The notes: generated by a model not told the origin, from the sequence alone. Shown: positions 1 through 9,280, numbered from the stretch's first letter. The stretch: DNA of 35,557 nucleotides from Clostridia bacterium (GCA_017625435.1 JAGAKX010000057.1:1-35557); one strand, 5' to 3'. A program made the numbers and translations.

Positions 1-138
1 GGCGATGGCGGCAAATATCAAGAATTCTCTTTTTTGACTGTAAACGAAAAAAATTCTTTTGAAGAGTTTTGTGAGGAGCTTGTAACAGCGCACACGGAAG
101 AGTCAGAAACTGTTGTCCCTAATGACAATCACTCGTGA
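1..138 (+). CDS. C-terminal end of an unrecognised protein (5' truncated by window edge)
   Basis: An open frame runs from the first base to TGA at 136-138, giving 45 residues that are acidic and hydrophilic towards the end. No motif is recognisable. Its last bases overlap the degenerate spoIVB tail, which is read in another frame. It may be the true end of a gene or a chance open frame next to a decayed gene. The start lies outside the window. Confidence 0.3.
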   Translation, partial: GDGGKYQEFSFLTVNEKNSFEEFCEELVTAHTEESETVVPNDNHS

Positions 139-264
139 GCGTCAGTCCCATTATTCAGAACGGTCAGATAGTAGGTGCTGTCACTCATGTTTTTTTTGAA
201 TGACCCTACAAGAGGCTACGGAATATTTATTGATAATATGCATAAAGCAACTGAAATCGAATAA
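126..264 (+). pseudogene. spoIVB: spoIVB 3' remnant (SpoIVB serine peptidase), frameshifted
   Basis: SpoIVB is the sporulation serine peptidase that triggers pro-sigmaK processing. Frame 3 from 126 reads SPIIQNGQIVGAVTHVF and hits TGA at 201-203. The frame starting at 199 continues NDPTRGYGIFIDNM and ends at TAA 262-264. Together these match the highly conserved SpoIVB C-terminus (SPIIQNG...GAVTHVFVNDPT.GYG). The frame switch sits in a run of eight T at 190-197. The residues before SP read VSV where the family has MSG, so the catalytic GMSGSP motif is also damaged. The frame is closed upstream by TGA at 123-125. A homopolymer sequencing error could explain the frameshift but not the lost motif and missing upstream part. 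Confidence 0.8.
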
Positions 265-272
265 TCTTTTTT

Positions 273-313
273 GCACAATTCCGTTAATACGGTTTTGTGC
301 TTTGTTTTGTTCT
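273..313 (+). terminator. Rho-independent terminator after spoIVB remnant
   Basis: GCACAA (273-278) pairs with TTGTGC (295-300). An inner CCG/CGG pair lies across two T-T mismatches, and a T-rich tract follows (TTTGTTTTGTT). Confidence 0.65.
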
Positions 314-314
314 G

Positions 315-343
315 TTGATAAAATTGTAGTTATGATTTAAAAT
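315..343 (+). promoter_or_regulatory. Promoter for the XRE membrane protein
   Basis: TTGATA (315-320) and TAAAAT (338-343) are separated by 17 bases. The predicted transcript starts near 350, upstream of the start codon at 436. Confidence 0.55.
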
Positions 344-435
344 AGTTTACTGTAAAAAGTGCCGTTGCAACAGAACGTTGCTTGATAAACATAAAAGAAG
401 GCAATAAAATTGAATGCGAAAGGAGTTGGTATAAA

Positions 436-1122
436 ATGAATATTCATACCACATTAAAAAGCATTCGAATTGAAAGAGGAATGACGCAGGAACAGGTTGC
501 TGACAAGATAGGACTTACCCGTCAGGCAATATCTGCTTATGAATCGGGAAAACGTCAGCCGGGACTTGATATTCTTATATCACTTGCAGAATTTTATAAT
601 GTAGAAATAGAAGAAATTTTATACGGAACAAAAAAGCAAAATAACGACAGAATAATTAAAATCATAGCAGGCGTACTTGCTGTCTTATTCTTTATATTAC
701 AGACAGTTACCTTTATGATCAGGACAACTATTCAGACAAAATACCCTTTCACAACAGGAATCGTTGAATACAGTCAGTATGATGAGCTTGAAAGAAGAAA
801 TGAATTGTATTTGATATCAGCAAGTACAGAAGGATTATCAGATACAGTTTTACTGTGCGGTTCAATAATTCTTTGTGTTATGGATTTATGTCTAAAAACA
901 ACATACTCAACAAAGCATAAAATTCTTTCCGTTGCGGGATTTTTTCTGTTAATTGCTATAAATCATATATTCTGGAATACACATTTCCCTGAATGGAGCA
1001 CATTATCAGATATTTTCCGTTATTTTATGAGGTTTTATTTATATCCGGGTATTTTGTTTTTAATAAATATAATCATTGATATAATAATAAAACTCAGAAG
1101 AAAACATAACCACAACACTTGA
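436..1122 (+). CDS. XRE-family HTH regulator with C-terminal membrane domain
   Basis: Residues 5-62 form a Cro/C1-type helix-turn-helix (TQEQVADKIGLTRQAISAYE). Four hydrophobic segments follow, at about 73-95, 134-153, 162-180 and 200-218, so the DNA-binding domain would be tethered to the membrane. The start is set at ATG 436 because AAAGGAG lies 8-9 bases before it; a TTG at 382 would extend the frame but has no ribosome site. The protein is 228 aa. This is a common Firmicutes arrangement, but no ligand or target can be named. It is transcribed alone and converges on the inositol operon. The call is firm for the HTH and the membrane part; the function is unknown. Confidence 0.85.
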   Translation: MNIHTTLKSIRIERGMTQEQVADKIGLTRQAISAYESGKRQPGLDILISLAEFYNVEIEEILYGTKKQNNDRIIKIIAGVLAVLFFILQTVTFMIRTTIQTKYPFTTGIVEYSQYDELERRNELYLISASTEGLSDTVLLCGSIILCVMDLCLKTTYSTKHKILSVAGFFLLIAINHIFWNTHFPEWSTLSDIFRYFMRFYLYPGILFLINIIIDIIIKLRRKHNHNT

Positions 1123-1177
1123 ATCAAATTTTAATAATAATTTCCAAACTGTTAATTAAAATAATAATTAAAGTCCT

Positions 1178-1214
1178 CAAAAGAACTTCCCCGCTGCCAT
1201 AAGGCAACGGGGAA
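1178..1214 (-). terminator. Terminator of the inositol operon
   Basis: On the minus strand, TTCCCCG pairs with CGGGGAA (1187-1193 with 1208-1214) and an inner TGCC/GGCA extends the stem. The tract GTTCTTTT follows. It lies just after the iolG stop codon. Confidence 0.8.
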
Positions 1215-1226
1215 TTGTTATTTGAT

Positions 1227-2240
1227 TTATTTAATTTCGGAAAGCTGAACGGGTCTGTGCTCTGCAACAGATTTCTTAGCGGCAAGACCGATTTTAACGG
1301 ACTGCATACCTGCGTGGATACCGACGGGAACTTCTGTGTTGTTTTCGCAGGCATCAACGAACTGACGCATTTCTTCGGAGAACGAGCCCATATATCTTTC
1401 AAGGAAGAAGAAGAGGGGCTTTTCGCCTGTAACACCGTTTTCATCAGCAATAACTGCAGTTGAAAGTGTGTCGTTGGCAGTTGCAACCATACCCTTTGAG
1501 CCGAAAAGCTCAGCTCTCTGGTCGTAGCCGTAAGCAGCACGGCGGGAGTTATCAATAACTGCAAGAGCTCCGTTTGCCATCTTCATTGTGATGATAGCTG
1601 TGTCAACGTCACCCTGCTCGCCGATTGCAGGATCAACAAGAACTGCAGAATTAACATAAACCTCTTCTACATCGCTGTTTGTAAGGAAGCATGCCATATC
1701 AAAATCGTGAATTGTCATATCAAGGAAGATACCGCCTGATACTGCAATGTACTTGGGATTGGGAGGCTCGGGGTCACGTGAAGTGATTTTAAGAATGTGA
1801 GCTTCACCTATCTTGCCTGCATCATAAGCCTTGCGGATAGCTGCAAAGTTATGGTCAAAGCGGCGATTAAAGCCAACCTGGAACTTTATTTCGGGGTGCT
1901 TTGCAAGTGCATCTGCAACAGCCTGGATCTTTTCTACAGAATGATCAACGGGCTTTTCGCAGAAAACGTGCTTGCCGGCTTCAATAGCTTCTATTGAAAT
2001 TGTTGAATGTGTATCGGTTGATGAACAAACGAGAACTGCATCAATTTCCTTGTCTTCAAGAATTTTCTTGTAGTCGGTGTAAATGTCCTTTACACCGAAG
2101 CCTTCGCAGAATGCCTTTGTTTCATCATTCATAAAGGGGTCTGCAATAGCCTTTACTGTTGCATTCTTTACGTGATATGAAATTGACTCAAGGTGAACCT
2201 TACCGATTCTGCCTGCACCTATAATACCTATTGTAAGCAT
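1227..2240 (-). CDS. iolG: Inositol 2-dehydrogenase (IolG)
   Basis: Oxidises myo-inositol to scyllo-inosose (2-keto-myo-inositol) with NAD, the first step of inositol breakdown, in the cytoplasm. The 337 aa match the family length. The N-terminal Rossmann motif GAGRIG is at 8-13 and CEKP at 94-97, with K96 as the catalytic lysine. DMTIHDFD begins at 174 and supplies the expected Asp174 and His178 of the Gfo/Idh/MocA fold. AAAGGAG precedes the ATG. It is the last gene of the iol operon, 21 bases after iolA, and is followed by a terminator. Other Gfo/Idh/MocA oxidoreductases look similar; the assignment to inositol leans on the operon. Confidence 0.93.
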   Translation of the reverse strand: MLTIGIIGAGRIGKVHLESISYHVKNATVKAIADPFMNDETKAFCEGFGVKDIYTDYKKILEDKEIDAVLVCSSTDTHSTISIEAIEAGKHVFCEKPVDHSVEKIQAVADALAKHPEIKFQVGFNRRFDHNFAAIRKAYDAGKIGEAHILKITSRDPEPPNPKYIAVSGGIFLDMTIHDFDMACFLTNSDVEEVYVNSAVLVDPAIGEQGDVDTAIITMKMANGALAVIDNSRRAAYGYDQRAELFGSKGMVATANDTLSTAVIADENGVTGEKPLFFFLERYMGSFSEEMRQFVDACENNTEVPVGIHAGMQSVKIGLAAKKSVAEHRPVQLSEIK

Positions 2241-2261
2241 AATTATTTCTCCTTTGATATC

Positions 2262-3767
2262 TTAGATTGTGCCGTCCCAGGTGGAAACAGCCTTATTTGT
2301 CTTTTCTTCTTCGTCAAACCAACGCTGAGTTACACATTTGCTTTCAGTAAAGAAGCGGTAAGCATCCTTGCCGAGACAGTGAAGGTCACCGAAGAAGGAA
2401 TCCTTATGTCCTGAGAAGGGGAAGAAGCCGATGGGCACGGGTATACCTACATTTACACCGACCATACCGCCGTGCGTATTTCTAACGAACTCTCTTGCAA
2501 AATAGCCGTTCTGAGTAAAGATAACTGAGCCGTTTGCATAGGGGTTGTTGTTCATTATTTCAAGGCCTTCCTTAAAGGATTTACAACGCTTGATTGAGAG
2601 AACGGGACCGAATACCTCATCTCTGCCGATAGTCATTTCTTCCGTTACATTATCGAAGATTGTGGGACCTACATAGTAGCCGTTTTCAAAGCCTTCAACC
2701 TTGCAGTCTCTTCCGTCAAGAACAAGAGTTGCACCCTCACGCACACCCTTTTCGATATCAGCAATAACCTCGTCATAGTGCTTCTTATATGTTATGGGGC
2801 CAAGCTTTGATGTCTTGTCAACTGCGGGGCCTACCTTAATCTGTGAAGCCTGCTTCTTGAGCTCAGCTACAAATTCATCGGCAATAGCCTCTTCAACTAC
2901 ACAGCAAGAAAGAGCCATACATCTCTGACCTGCACAGCCGTAAGCAGAGTTGATGATACCTGCAACTGTTCTTTCAATGGGAGCATCTGACATAACGAGA
3001 GCGTGATTCTTTGCCTGACAAAGTGCCTGAACACGCTTGCCGTTAGCTGCAGCCTTCTGATAAATAAGCTTACCTACGGGAGTAGATCCTACGAAAGTGA
3101 TTCCCTTTACATCGGGATGCTCAAGGATAACGTCGATTTCCTTTCTTGAACAGGTAACAACATTTACAACACCGTCGGGAAGACCTGCTTCCTTATAAAG
3201 CTCAGCAATACGAAGAGCTGTTCTGGGAGTAAGGGATGCTGCCTTGAGAACCATTGTGTTACCTGTAGCAACACAAACGGGAACCATCCAGCCGAAGGGA
3301 ATCATTGCAGGGAAGTTTACGGGCACGATGCCTGCAAAAACACCCATTGATTCGCGGTAAAGAACTGTATCAAAGCCCTTTGATGCATCCATAAGGCTCT
3401 CACCCATCATAAGAGAAGGCACCTGAATAGCAAGCTCTGTTCCCTCTTTTGCCTTAAGAACGTCACCTTCAGCCTCTGACCAAACCTTGCCGTTTTCTTC
3501 GGCTACAAGTCGGGTAAGCTCCTCCATATGCTCCATAATAAGCTCTCTTACCTTAAAAAGAACCTGCGAACGCTTGATTGCGGGAGTTGAGCTCCAGCCG
3601 GGGTATGCTGCCTTTGCAGCAGCAATAGCTTCATTTACCTCGTCAGCAGTACAGCAGGGAGCGTAGCCTGTTACTTCTCCGGTTGAAGGGTTATGAAGGT
3701 CATAATAAACATCAGTTTTTGATTCAACGTACTGACCGTTGCAAAAATATTTAAGTTTTTCAGCCAT
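2262..3767 (-). CDS. iolA: Methylmalonate/malonate-semialdehyde dehydrogenase, CoA-acylating (IolA/MmsA)
   Basis: Converts malonate semialdehyde, the last inositol intermediate, to acetyl-CoA and CO2 with NAD and CoA. It is an aldehyde dehydrogenase of 501 aa. The oxyanion-hole Asn is in PVNFP (about 149-153) and the catalytic Cys283 is in GCAGQRCMA. The stretch QALCQAKNH (about 247-255) is typical of the CoA-dependent MMSDH branch, which lacks the general-base Glu of hydrolytic ALDHs. An AGGAGA ribosome site precedes ATG 3767. It lies 14 bases after iolE and 21 before iolG. The position in the iol operon favours malonate semialdehyde over the valine-derived substrate. Confidence 0.93.
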   Translation of the reverse strand: MAEKLKYFCNGQYVESKTDVYYDLHNPSTGEVTGYAPCCTADEVNEAIAAAKAAYPGWSSTPAIKRSQVLFKVRELIMEHMEELTRLVAEENGKVWSEAEGDVLKAKEGTELAIQVPSLMMGESLMDASKGFDTVLYRESMGVFAGIVPVNFPAMIPFGWMVPVCVATGNTMVLKAASLTPRTALRIAELYKEAGLPDGVVNVVTCSRKEIDVILEHPDVKGITFVGSTPVGKLIYQKAAANGKRVQALCQAKNHALVMSDAPIERTVAGIINSAYGCAGQRCMALSCCVVEEAIADEFVAELKKQASQIKVGPAVDKTSKLGPITYKKHYDEVIADIEKGVREGATLVLDGRDCKVEGFENGYYVGPTIFDNVTEEMTIGRDEVFGPVLSIKRCKSFKEGLEIMNNNPYANGSVIFTQNGYFAREFVRNTHGGMVGVNVGIPVPIGFFPFSGHKDSFFGDLHCLGKDAYRFFTESKCVTQRWFDEEEKTNKAVSTWDGTI

Positions 3768-3781
3768 AGTATTTCTCCTGA

Positions 3782-4675
3782 TTAAAGTCCTGCTTTTTCA
3801 GCAATATATTTTCTAGCCTTGAGAGCATATTCAAAGGGATTTGCAATTGCCGGATCCTGCTCTGCTTCAACAAGGACATATCCTTCATATCCTGTTTCTG
3901 AAAGAACATCAAAAATGGGAGCAAAGTCAATTGCGCCGTCTCCGGGAACGGTGAATGTTCCGAGTCTTACACCCTGAAGAAAGCTGAGCTTTTCTGCTTT
4001 TACTTTAGCAATAACCTCGGGACGGATGTCCTTGAGGTGTACGTGCTTGATTCTCTTAGCATATTTTTTGAGAACTGCCATATAGTCCTCGCCGCAGTAT
4101 GCAAGGTGACCTGAGTCAAAGAGGAGGCTGAAGAGCTCGGGATCTGTATTTTCCATCATTCTGTCAATTTCAGCCGCAGTCTGAACAACTGTGCCCATGT
4201 GGTGATGGAATGTAAGTGCAATACCCATATCCTTTGCTACTTTACCGAGCTTGTTAAGACCTGTGCAAAGCATATCCCACTCTTCATCATTCATAACATA
4301 CTTATCATCAAATATTGAAAGGTCTGTTCCCTGAATTGAATGGCCCTGCTCGGAAACTCCGACAACCTTTGCACCCATTTCCTTAAGGAAGGTAATGTGC
4401 TTAATAAATTCCTTTTCAGTCTCTTCATAGGGCTTGGTTGTAAGGAAGGTGGAGAACCAGGCGTTACATATCTGCATTCCACGAAGATCAAGTGCCTTCT
4501 TGAGAACAGCAGTATCCTTGGGATACTTGTTACCTACTTCACAGCCTGTAAATCCTGCAAGTGCCATTTCTGAAACGCACTGCTGGAAGGTGTTTTCTGC
4601 GCCGAGGTCGGGCATATCGTCATTTGTCCAGCCTATGGGAGCAATACCGAGTTTTACTTTGTTTTTGTCGAGCAT
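3782..4675 (-). CDS. iolE: Inosose dehydratase (IolE)
   Basis: Dehydrates scyllo-inosose to 3D-trihydroxycyclohexane-1,2-dione, the second step of the pathway. It has a xylose-isomerase-like TIM barrel with metal-binding patterns [18 protein letters not shown] and HVHLKD, then an EAEQDP end. The start is ATG 4675, which gives the family N-terminus [16 protein letters not shown] and has AGGAG about ten bases before it. A longer frame to 4726 runs into iolD and is not favoured. The protein is 297 aa, the usual length. The iolD stop (4677-4679) sits one base upstream, so the two are probably translationally coupled. Confidence 0.93.
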   Translation of the reverse strand: MLDKNKVKLGIAPIGWTNDDMPDLGAENTFQQCVSEMALAGFTGCEVGNKYPKDTAVLKKALDLRGMQICNAWFSTFLTTKPYEETEKEFIKHITFLKEMGAKVVGVSEQGHSIQGTDLSIFDDKYVMNDEEWDMLCTGLNKLGKVAKDMGIALTFHHHMGTVVQTAAEIDRMMENTDPELFSLLFDSGHLAYCGEDYMAVLKKYAKRIKHVHLKDIRPEVIAKVKAEKLSFLQGVRLGTFTVPGDGAIDFAPIFDVLSETGYEGYVLVEAEQDPAIANPFEYALKARKYIAEKAGL

Positions 4676-4676
4676 A

Positions 4677-6599
4677 TCAATATCTCCTTGCCTTTTCAAG
4701 ATTTTCCTTTTTGTTTTTATATGCATTCCTTACGGAATCTTTGCCTGAAACAGATGCAAGTCCTACGTGCCACCAGGCATCGTATCCGTCTGTCATAGAC
4801 TTTGGAAGGACTTTTATGTCAATAAGTGTGGATACGGTCTGCTTTTTGCTGTCTTCGAGAGCTTCGGCTAACTGCTCCATGGTGTTGACCTTATAAGTCT
4901 TTACACCGTAGCCTGCTGCACACATAGCAAAATCAATGGGCATAAGATCACCTAAGAGATTGCCGTTTTTGTCTCTCTTTCTGAATTCGGTTGCAAGATT
5001 TCCTATGCCGTTTGACATCTGAAGGTTGTTGATACAACCGAATCCTGCGTTATCAAAAAGAAGAACGTTGATTTTCTTATTTTCCTGAATGGAGGTTACG
5101 AGCTCCGAGTGAAGCATAATGTAGCTGCCGTCTCCGCAGAATGCGTACACTTCCCTTTCGGGCTCAGCCATCTTGGAGCCGAGGGCACCTGCAATTTCGT
5201 ATCCCATACAGGAATAGCCGTATTCCATATTATAGGTGTCTCTTACATCGGAGGTCCACATTCTCTGCATACATCCGGGAAGAGAGCCTGCAGCTGCAAC
5301 GGCAATAGCATCATCTGCAATGTTCTTTCTTATGTAAGCGAGGGCTGCAGTCTGTGTAACAGCACCTTTATACATATCGACAAATTCGGGGATTGTTCGT
5401 TCGTCACGTGCTTTTATGAGGGGCTTGAAGTTTTCATCGTACATATAAGCTGAAAGAGCTTCCATTTCCTGAGCCCAGCGAGCCTTTGCATCGGTAATTT
5501 CTGTTGTATATTCAGTTTTATAGTTGTTTACAGTAAGGATTTCATCGAGCTTCTTTACAGCGAGCTTTGCATCAGCCACACATTTTACTGCATCAAGCTT
5601 ATAGGCATCAAAGCGGTCGGTATTTATAGTAACGAACTTTACATCGGGATTCTGAAAAAGTGACTTTGATGCAGTTGTAAAGTCTGAGAATCTCGTTCCG
5701 ACGCCGATTATAACATCAGCATCCTTTGCTATTGTGTTAGCAGCAAGGTTACCGGTAACACCGACACCGCCGAGGTTGTGGGAATGAGAGGAAAGCACGG
5801 CACTTTTGCCGTTCTGAGTTTCTGCAAGTGCGATATTGAACTTTTCACAGAAATCTTCAACTGTCTTTCCGGCTTCAGAGTATCTTACACCGCCGCCTGC
5901 AATAAGAAGAGGCTTCTTAGAGGAGAGAATGATATCGGCAATATCTGAAATTTCATCATCGGCAGGATTGATTCTTGTGATTTTATGTACTCTCTTTTTG
6001 AAGAACATATCGGGAAAATCATAGCTTTCGCCTTCAACGTCCTGGCAAAGAGAAATACAGACTGCACCGGTATTTGCAGTATCGGTAAGCACACGCATAG
6101 CGTTAATCATTGCACTCATAAGATGCTCGGGACGTGCTACTCTGTCCCAGTAACGGCAAACGGGCTTATAAGCATCATTTGTTGTAATAGCAAGTGAGTG
6201 GCTCTGTTCAAACTGCTGAAGTACGGGATCGGGCTGTCTGCAGGAGAAGGTGTCTGCCGGGAAAAGAAGAAGAGGAATATTGTTTACAGTAGCCGTTGCG
6301 GCAGCGGTAATCATATTTGCAGCTCCGGGGCCGATTGAAGAAGAACAGGCAATAATCTTTCTTCTGTTATTCTGCTTTGCAAAGGAAGCGGCTGCATGTG
6401 CCATTCCCTGCTCGTTCTTGCCCTGATAAACTCTGAGTTCACCGGGATCCTCGTCAAGAGCCTGACCGAGACCGCAGACGATACCGTGACCGAAAACAGT
6501 AAAAATACCGTCAACAAACTTTGATTCTTTTCCGTCAAAGGAAATATACTGATTATTCAGGAACTTTATAAGAGCCTGCGCTGTTGTCATAATAGCCAT
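4677..6599 (-). CDS. iolD: 3D-(3,5/4)-trihydroxycyclohexane-1,2-dione hydrolase (IolD)
   Basis: A thiamine-diphosphate enzyme that opens the cyclohexanedione ring to 5-deoxy-D-glucuronate. The 640 aa match IolD. The order is an N-terminal ThDP pyrimidine-binding domain with the activating Glu63 in YQGKNEQG, a central domain, and a C-terminal PP-binding domain. The last carries GDGSYIM at 489-495 and DNAGFGCIN at about 516-524, which is the Mg/ThDP motif. AAGGAG precedes ATG 6599. The gene lies between iolB (18 bases upstream) and iolE (one base downstream), so it is clearly part of one transcript. The N-terminal [18 protein letters not shown] matches the family, which supports the first ATG. 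Confidence 0.95.
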   Translation of the reverse strand: MAIMTTAQALIKFLNNQYISFDGKESKFVDGIFTVFGHGIVCGLGQALDEDPGELRVYQGKNEQGMAHAAASFAKQNNRRKIIACSSSIGPGAANMITAAATATVNNIPLLLFPADTFSCRQPDPVLQQFEQSHSLAITTNDAYKPVCRYWDRVARPEHLMSAMINAMRVLTDTANTGAVCISLCQDVEGESYDFPDMFFKKRVHKITRINPADDEISDIADIILSSKKPLLIAGGGVRYSEAGKTVEDFCEKFNIALAETQNGKSAVLSSHSHNLGGVGVTGNLAANTIAKDADVIIGVGTRFSDFTTASKSLFQNPDVKFVTINTDRFDAYKLDAVKCVADAKLAVKKLDEILTVNNYKTEYTTEITDAKARWAQEMEALSAYMYDENFKPLIKARDERTIPEFVDMYKGAVTQTAALAYIRKNIADDAIAVAAAGSLPGCMQRMWTSDVRDTYNMEYGYSCMGYEIAGALGSKMAEPEREVYAFCGDGSYIMLHSELVTSIQENKKINVLLFDNAGFGCINNLQMSNGIGNLATEFRKRDKNGNLLGDLMPIDFAMCAAGYGVKTYKVNTMEQLAEALEDSKKQTVSTLIDIKVLPKSMTDGYDAWWHVGLASVSGKDSVRNAYKNKKENLEKARRY

Positions 6600-6617
6600 A
6601 TTTATTTTCTCCTTACT

Positions 6618-7388
6618 TTAGCAATGTGTAAGCCATTCGTGTTCATCGGGAACAAATCTTGTTGTCTTGAACCAGGGGTCGCCGTCAATGTGTCTTATCA
6701 TCCATACGTAATACATTTCATATCCGGGTGCCGCCGCCTGCTGATGGTCCTTACCTGCGGTAATACAGCAGAAGGAGCCGTCCTTGCTCTTATAGACATC
6801 CTCACCTATATAACAGGCACCGAAGCCCTGGGGTTTATCGAATTTATAATAATATACCTCGGGCTGGGGATGATGGTGAGGAGGATAGCTGGACCATTTG
6901 CCGGGCTGAGTGAAAACCTCACCGAGGACAAGGTTTGAATAAGGTGCATTATCATAATCAAACATAGTTGAAACAATTCTGTGACCTGCACCGCCCCACT
7001 GACCCTTGCCGAACTCCTGATAAAGACAGTTTTCGGGGGTATAGAAATGAGGCTCAAATTCCTTTTCGTTATCGGTCTGCTGAACTATAAACTCCGAATC
7101 GCAGAGAGCTTCAATAGAGAAGGATGTATTTTTTGAAACGTGAAGGCAGTAAGGCTTCTTTTCAAAAGGATTTTCACGCTTTCCTTCTGCCTTTAATTCA
7201 TTGCAAGTAAAAATTACATTGCCTGATAAAAGAAGAACTGCTGTTTCATTCTGTTCATCTAAGATACTGAAGGTTTCGCCCTTAAGGAGACGCTTCACAT
7301 AAATCGTCATATTCATATCGGCATTTTTGCCGTTCATTTCACAGAGAAGTGATACATTGTTGCTGTCAAAAGAGGGATATTCAAACAT
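6618..7388 (-). CDS. iolB: 5-deoxy-glucuronate isomerase (IolB)
   Basis: Isomerises 5-deoxy-D-glucuronate to 2-deoxy-5-keto-D-gluconate. It is a bicupin-type protein of 256 aa. The metal-binding motif HHHPQPEVYYYKF begins at 171 (His171-173 and Glu177), and APGYEMYYVWMIRH near the C-terminus is typical of the family. It lacks a signal peptide. TAAGGAG precedes ATG 7388, which is 12 bases after the iolC stop codon. The N-terminal half is more divergent, as is usual. Confidence 0.93.
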   Translation of the reverse strand: MFEYPSFDSNNVSLLCEMNGKNADMNMTIYVKRLLKGETFSILDEQNETAVLLLSGNVIFTCNELKAEGKRENPFEKKPYCLHVSKNTSFSIEALCDSEFIVQQTDNEKEFEPHFYTPENCLYQEFGKGQWGGAGHRIVSTMFDYDNAPYSNLVLGEVFTQPGKWSSYPPHHHPQPEVYYYKFDKPQGFGACYIGEDVYKSKDGSFCCITAGKDHQQAAAPGYEMYYVWMIRHIDGDPWFKTTRFVPDEHEWLTHC

Positions 7389-7400
7389 AATTTTTACTCC

Positions 7401-8417
7401 TTATGCACGGGCTACCATTTCGCCGTATTCAGCCTTTTCTGCGGCAATGAATTCTTCAACCTGCTTTACTGTAGGCATATCCTGAGAACAGGCGTGGCTT
7501 GCAACAAGCATAGCGGCTGAAGCTGAACCGAACTCAAGGCAGTCAATGATTTCCTTGCCCTCAAAGAGACTGTAAAGGAATGCCGATGTATAACCGTCGC
7601 CGCCGCCGAAGGATTTGAGAAGTTTTACAGGGAAGGGCTTGATTGAGAAGCTCTGTCCGTCGTTTGTATATGCGGTTGAGCCCTGCTTGCCGTGGGTAAC
7701 AATAACAATCTTTGCACCCTTGCTCTGCCAATAAGCAGCGGATGTTACATCTGTGCCGTCAAGACCGAGAAGGCTTTCAGCAAGGTCGTATTCTTCACGG
7801 GAGCCGATAATCATATCAGCTTCATTTGCTACAATTGAATAGTAAACAGCAATTTCATCCTTATTTTTCCAGTTATATGCTCTGTAATCAAGAACGAAAA
7901 TTACGGGAATGTTATTTTTCTTTGCAAGCTGTACGGCTTTAAGAGAGGCTTCTCTTGAGGGGCATTCAGCAAGGGCTACACCTGAAATGAGAACAGCCGC
8001 ACCCTCCTTGATGTATTCCTCGTCGATATCCTCACACTCGAGCTTCAAGTCAGCTGCTTCATTACGGTACATAACAATTGAGCTTTCTGTTTCGGACTTA
8101 ATTTCCGTGAAGGTAAGACCGATTTTTGAGCCGTCCTTGCATCTTACGATACGGGAGGTATCTATTCCCTCCTTGTCGAAGAAATCAGTCACGAATGTTC
8201 CGAACTGATCGTCGGATACACGTGCGAAAAATCCGCATTTCTTGCCGAGTCTTGCAAGGCCTACTGCAATATTTGCAGGCGAGCCGCCGAGGTATCTTTT
8301 AAATGTTGTACTTTCATTGAGGGGACAGTAATAATCAACGGGATTGAAGTCAACCGCTACCCTGCCCACAAGAATAAGGTCGTATTTTTTTGATTTGTCA
8401 AATTCTATGTACTTCAT
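7401..8417 (-). CDS. iolC: 5-dehydro-2-deoxygluconokinase (IolC)
   Basis: Phosphorylates 2-deoxy-5-keto-D-gluconate at C6 with ATP. It is a PfkB/ribokinase-family protein of 338 aa. The substrate-side signature YLGGSPANIAVGLARLG starts at about 42, and the anion-hole/catalytic signature FGGGDGYTSAF at 270-280 carries the base Asp274 (GGGD instead of the commoner GAGD). The AAGGAG ribosome site is formed by the last codons of iolJ, whose stop is one base upstream, so the two are coupled. The PfkB family is broad; the operon between iolJ and iolB makes the assignment secure. Confidence 0.93.
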   Translation of the reverse strand: MKYIEFDKSKKYDLILVGRVAVDFNPVDYYCPLNESTTFKRYLGGSPANIAVGLARLGKKCGFFARVSDDQFGTFVTDFFDKEGIDTSRIVRCKDGSKIGLTFTEIKSETESSIVMYRNEAADLKLECEDIDEEYIKEGAAVLISGVALAECPSREASLKAVQLAKKNNIPVIFVLDYRAYNWKNKDEIAVYYSIVANEADMIIGSREEYDLAESLLGLDGTDVTSAAYWQSKGAKIVIVTHGKQGSTAYTNDGQSFSIKPFPVKLLKSFGGGDGYTSAFLYSLFEGKEIIDCLEFGSASAAMLVASHACSQDMPTVKQVEEFIAAEKAEYGEMVARA

Positions 8418-8418
8418 A

Positions 8419-9252
8419 TCAGATCTCCTTATTGTTGAATATATTGATATGCTTTGTTACGTTGTGATAAACACCCTGTATCATTTTTTCTGAAAGGGTA
8501 AAGTAATTTTCACCGTCTGAAAGATATTCCTTTGCAGAGGCAGTCAGTGCATCAAAGCTTGCAGTCGCGATATTGATTTTTCTGATTCCGAGAGAAATTG
8601 CCCGTCTGAACATTTCAGCGGTTATTCCCGTGCCGCCGTGAAGCACAAGCGGAATATCGGTCAGATTATGAATCTCTTCAAGCACATCAAAACGAAGCTG
8701 CGGAAGTACCGGATAATTTCCGTGTGCATTACCGATTGCAACTGCCAGAGCATCAATACCTGTTTTCTTGCAGAAGTGCTTTGCAGTCTCCGGATCCGTG
8801 CAGGTAATGATATGCTCCTCGGAATCTCCTTCATTTCCGCCAACAACTCCCAGCTCTGCTTCCACAGTTGTTCCGTATTCACGGGCAAGCTTTACGACCT
8901 CTTTCGTTATTTCAATATTTTCATTAAGAGGCTTTAATGAACAGTCAAGCATTACGGACGTAAAGCCGTGAGCGAGAGCCTTCTTTATACAGTCAAGAGT
9001 AAGCCCGTGATCAAGATGAACGGCAACCTGAACATTGGCGTTTTTTGCAGCTGATACCATCATCGGAGCCATTAATTCAAGGGGTGAACTGCCGAGTCGC
9101 TTTTCAGCTATCTGAAGAATTACGGGAGTATTGAGCTCTTCTGCGGCTCTGAGAACTCCCATTACCATTTCCATATTACCGACGCTGAAAGCACCTATTG
9201 CAAAATTTTCCTTTTCTGCCTTAATAAGGAGCTCCTTCATTGTGACAAGCAT
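8419..9252 (-). CDS. iolJ: Class II aldolase, 6-phospho-5-dehydro-2-deoxy-D-gluconate aldolase (IolJ)
   Basis: Cleaves the IolC product to dihydroxyacetone phosphate and malonate semialdehyde. It is a class II (zinc) aldolase related to FbaA. His82 (HLDHG), Glu132 (EAELG), His177 (NAHGNY) and His205 (LHGGTG) fit the metal and catalytic set. The start is ATG 9252 (MLVTMKELL), preceded by GAGG eight bases away; this gives 277 aa. An upstream in-frame ATG at 9276 lacks a ribosome site and would leave almost no leader after the predicted promoter. It is the first gene of the operon. Sequence alone cannot exclude fructose-1,6-bisphosphate or tagatose-bisphosphate activity; the context favours IolJ. 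Confidence 0.88.
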   Translation of the reverse strand: MLVTMKELLIKAEKENFAIGAFSVGNMEMVMGVLRAAEELNTPVILQIAEKRLGSSPLELMAPMMVSAAKNANVQVAVHLDHGLTLDCIKKALAHGFTSVMLDCSLKPLNENIEITKEVVKLAREYGTTVEAELGVVGGNEGDSEEHIITCTDPETAKHFCKKTGIDALAVAIGNAHGNYPVLPQLRFDVLEEIHNLTDIPLVLHGGTGITAEMFRRAISLGIRKINIATASFDALTASAKEYLSDGENYFTLSEKMIQGVYHNVTKHINIFNNKEI

Positions 9253-9280
9253 AATGTTCACCTCACAATTTTTCAAAATA

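Noticed and set aside
382..435. TTG start extending the XRE regulator by 18 residues
   Set aside because: The added residues are not part of the HTH, and the strong AAAGGAG site points to ATG 436.
4434..4896. Overlapping plus-strand frames across the iolE-iolD junction
   Set aside because: They are mutually overlapping, without ribosome sites, and antisense to two solid genes.
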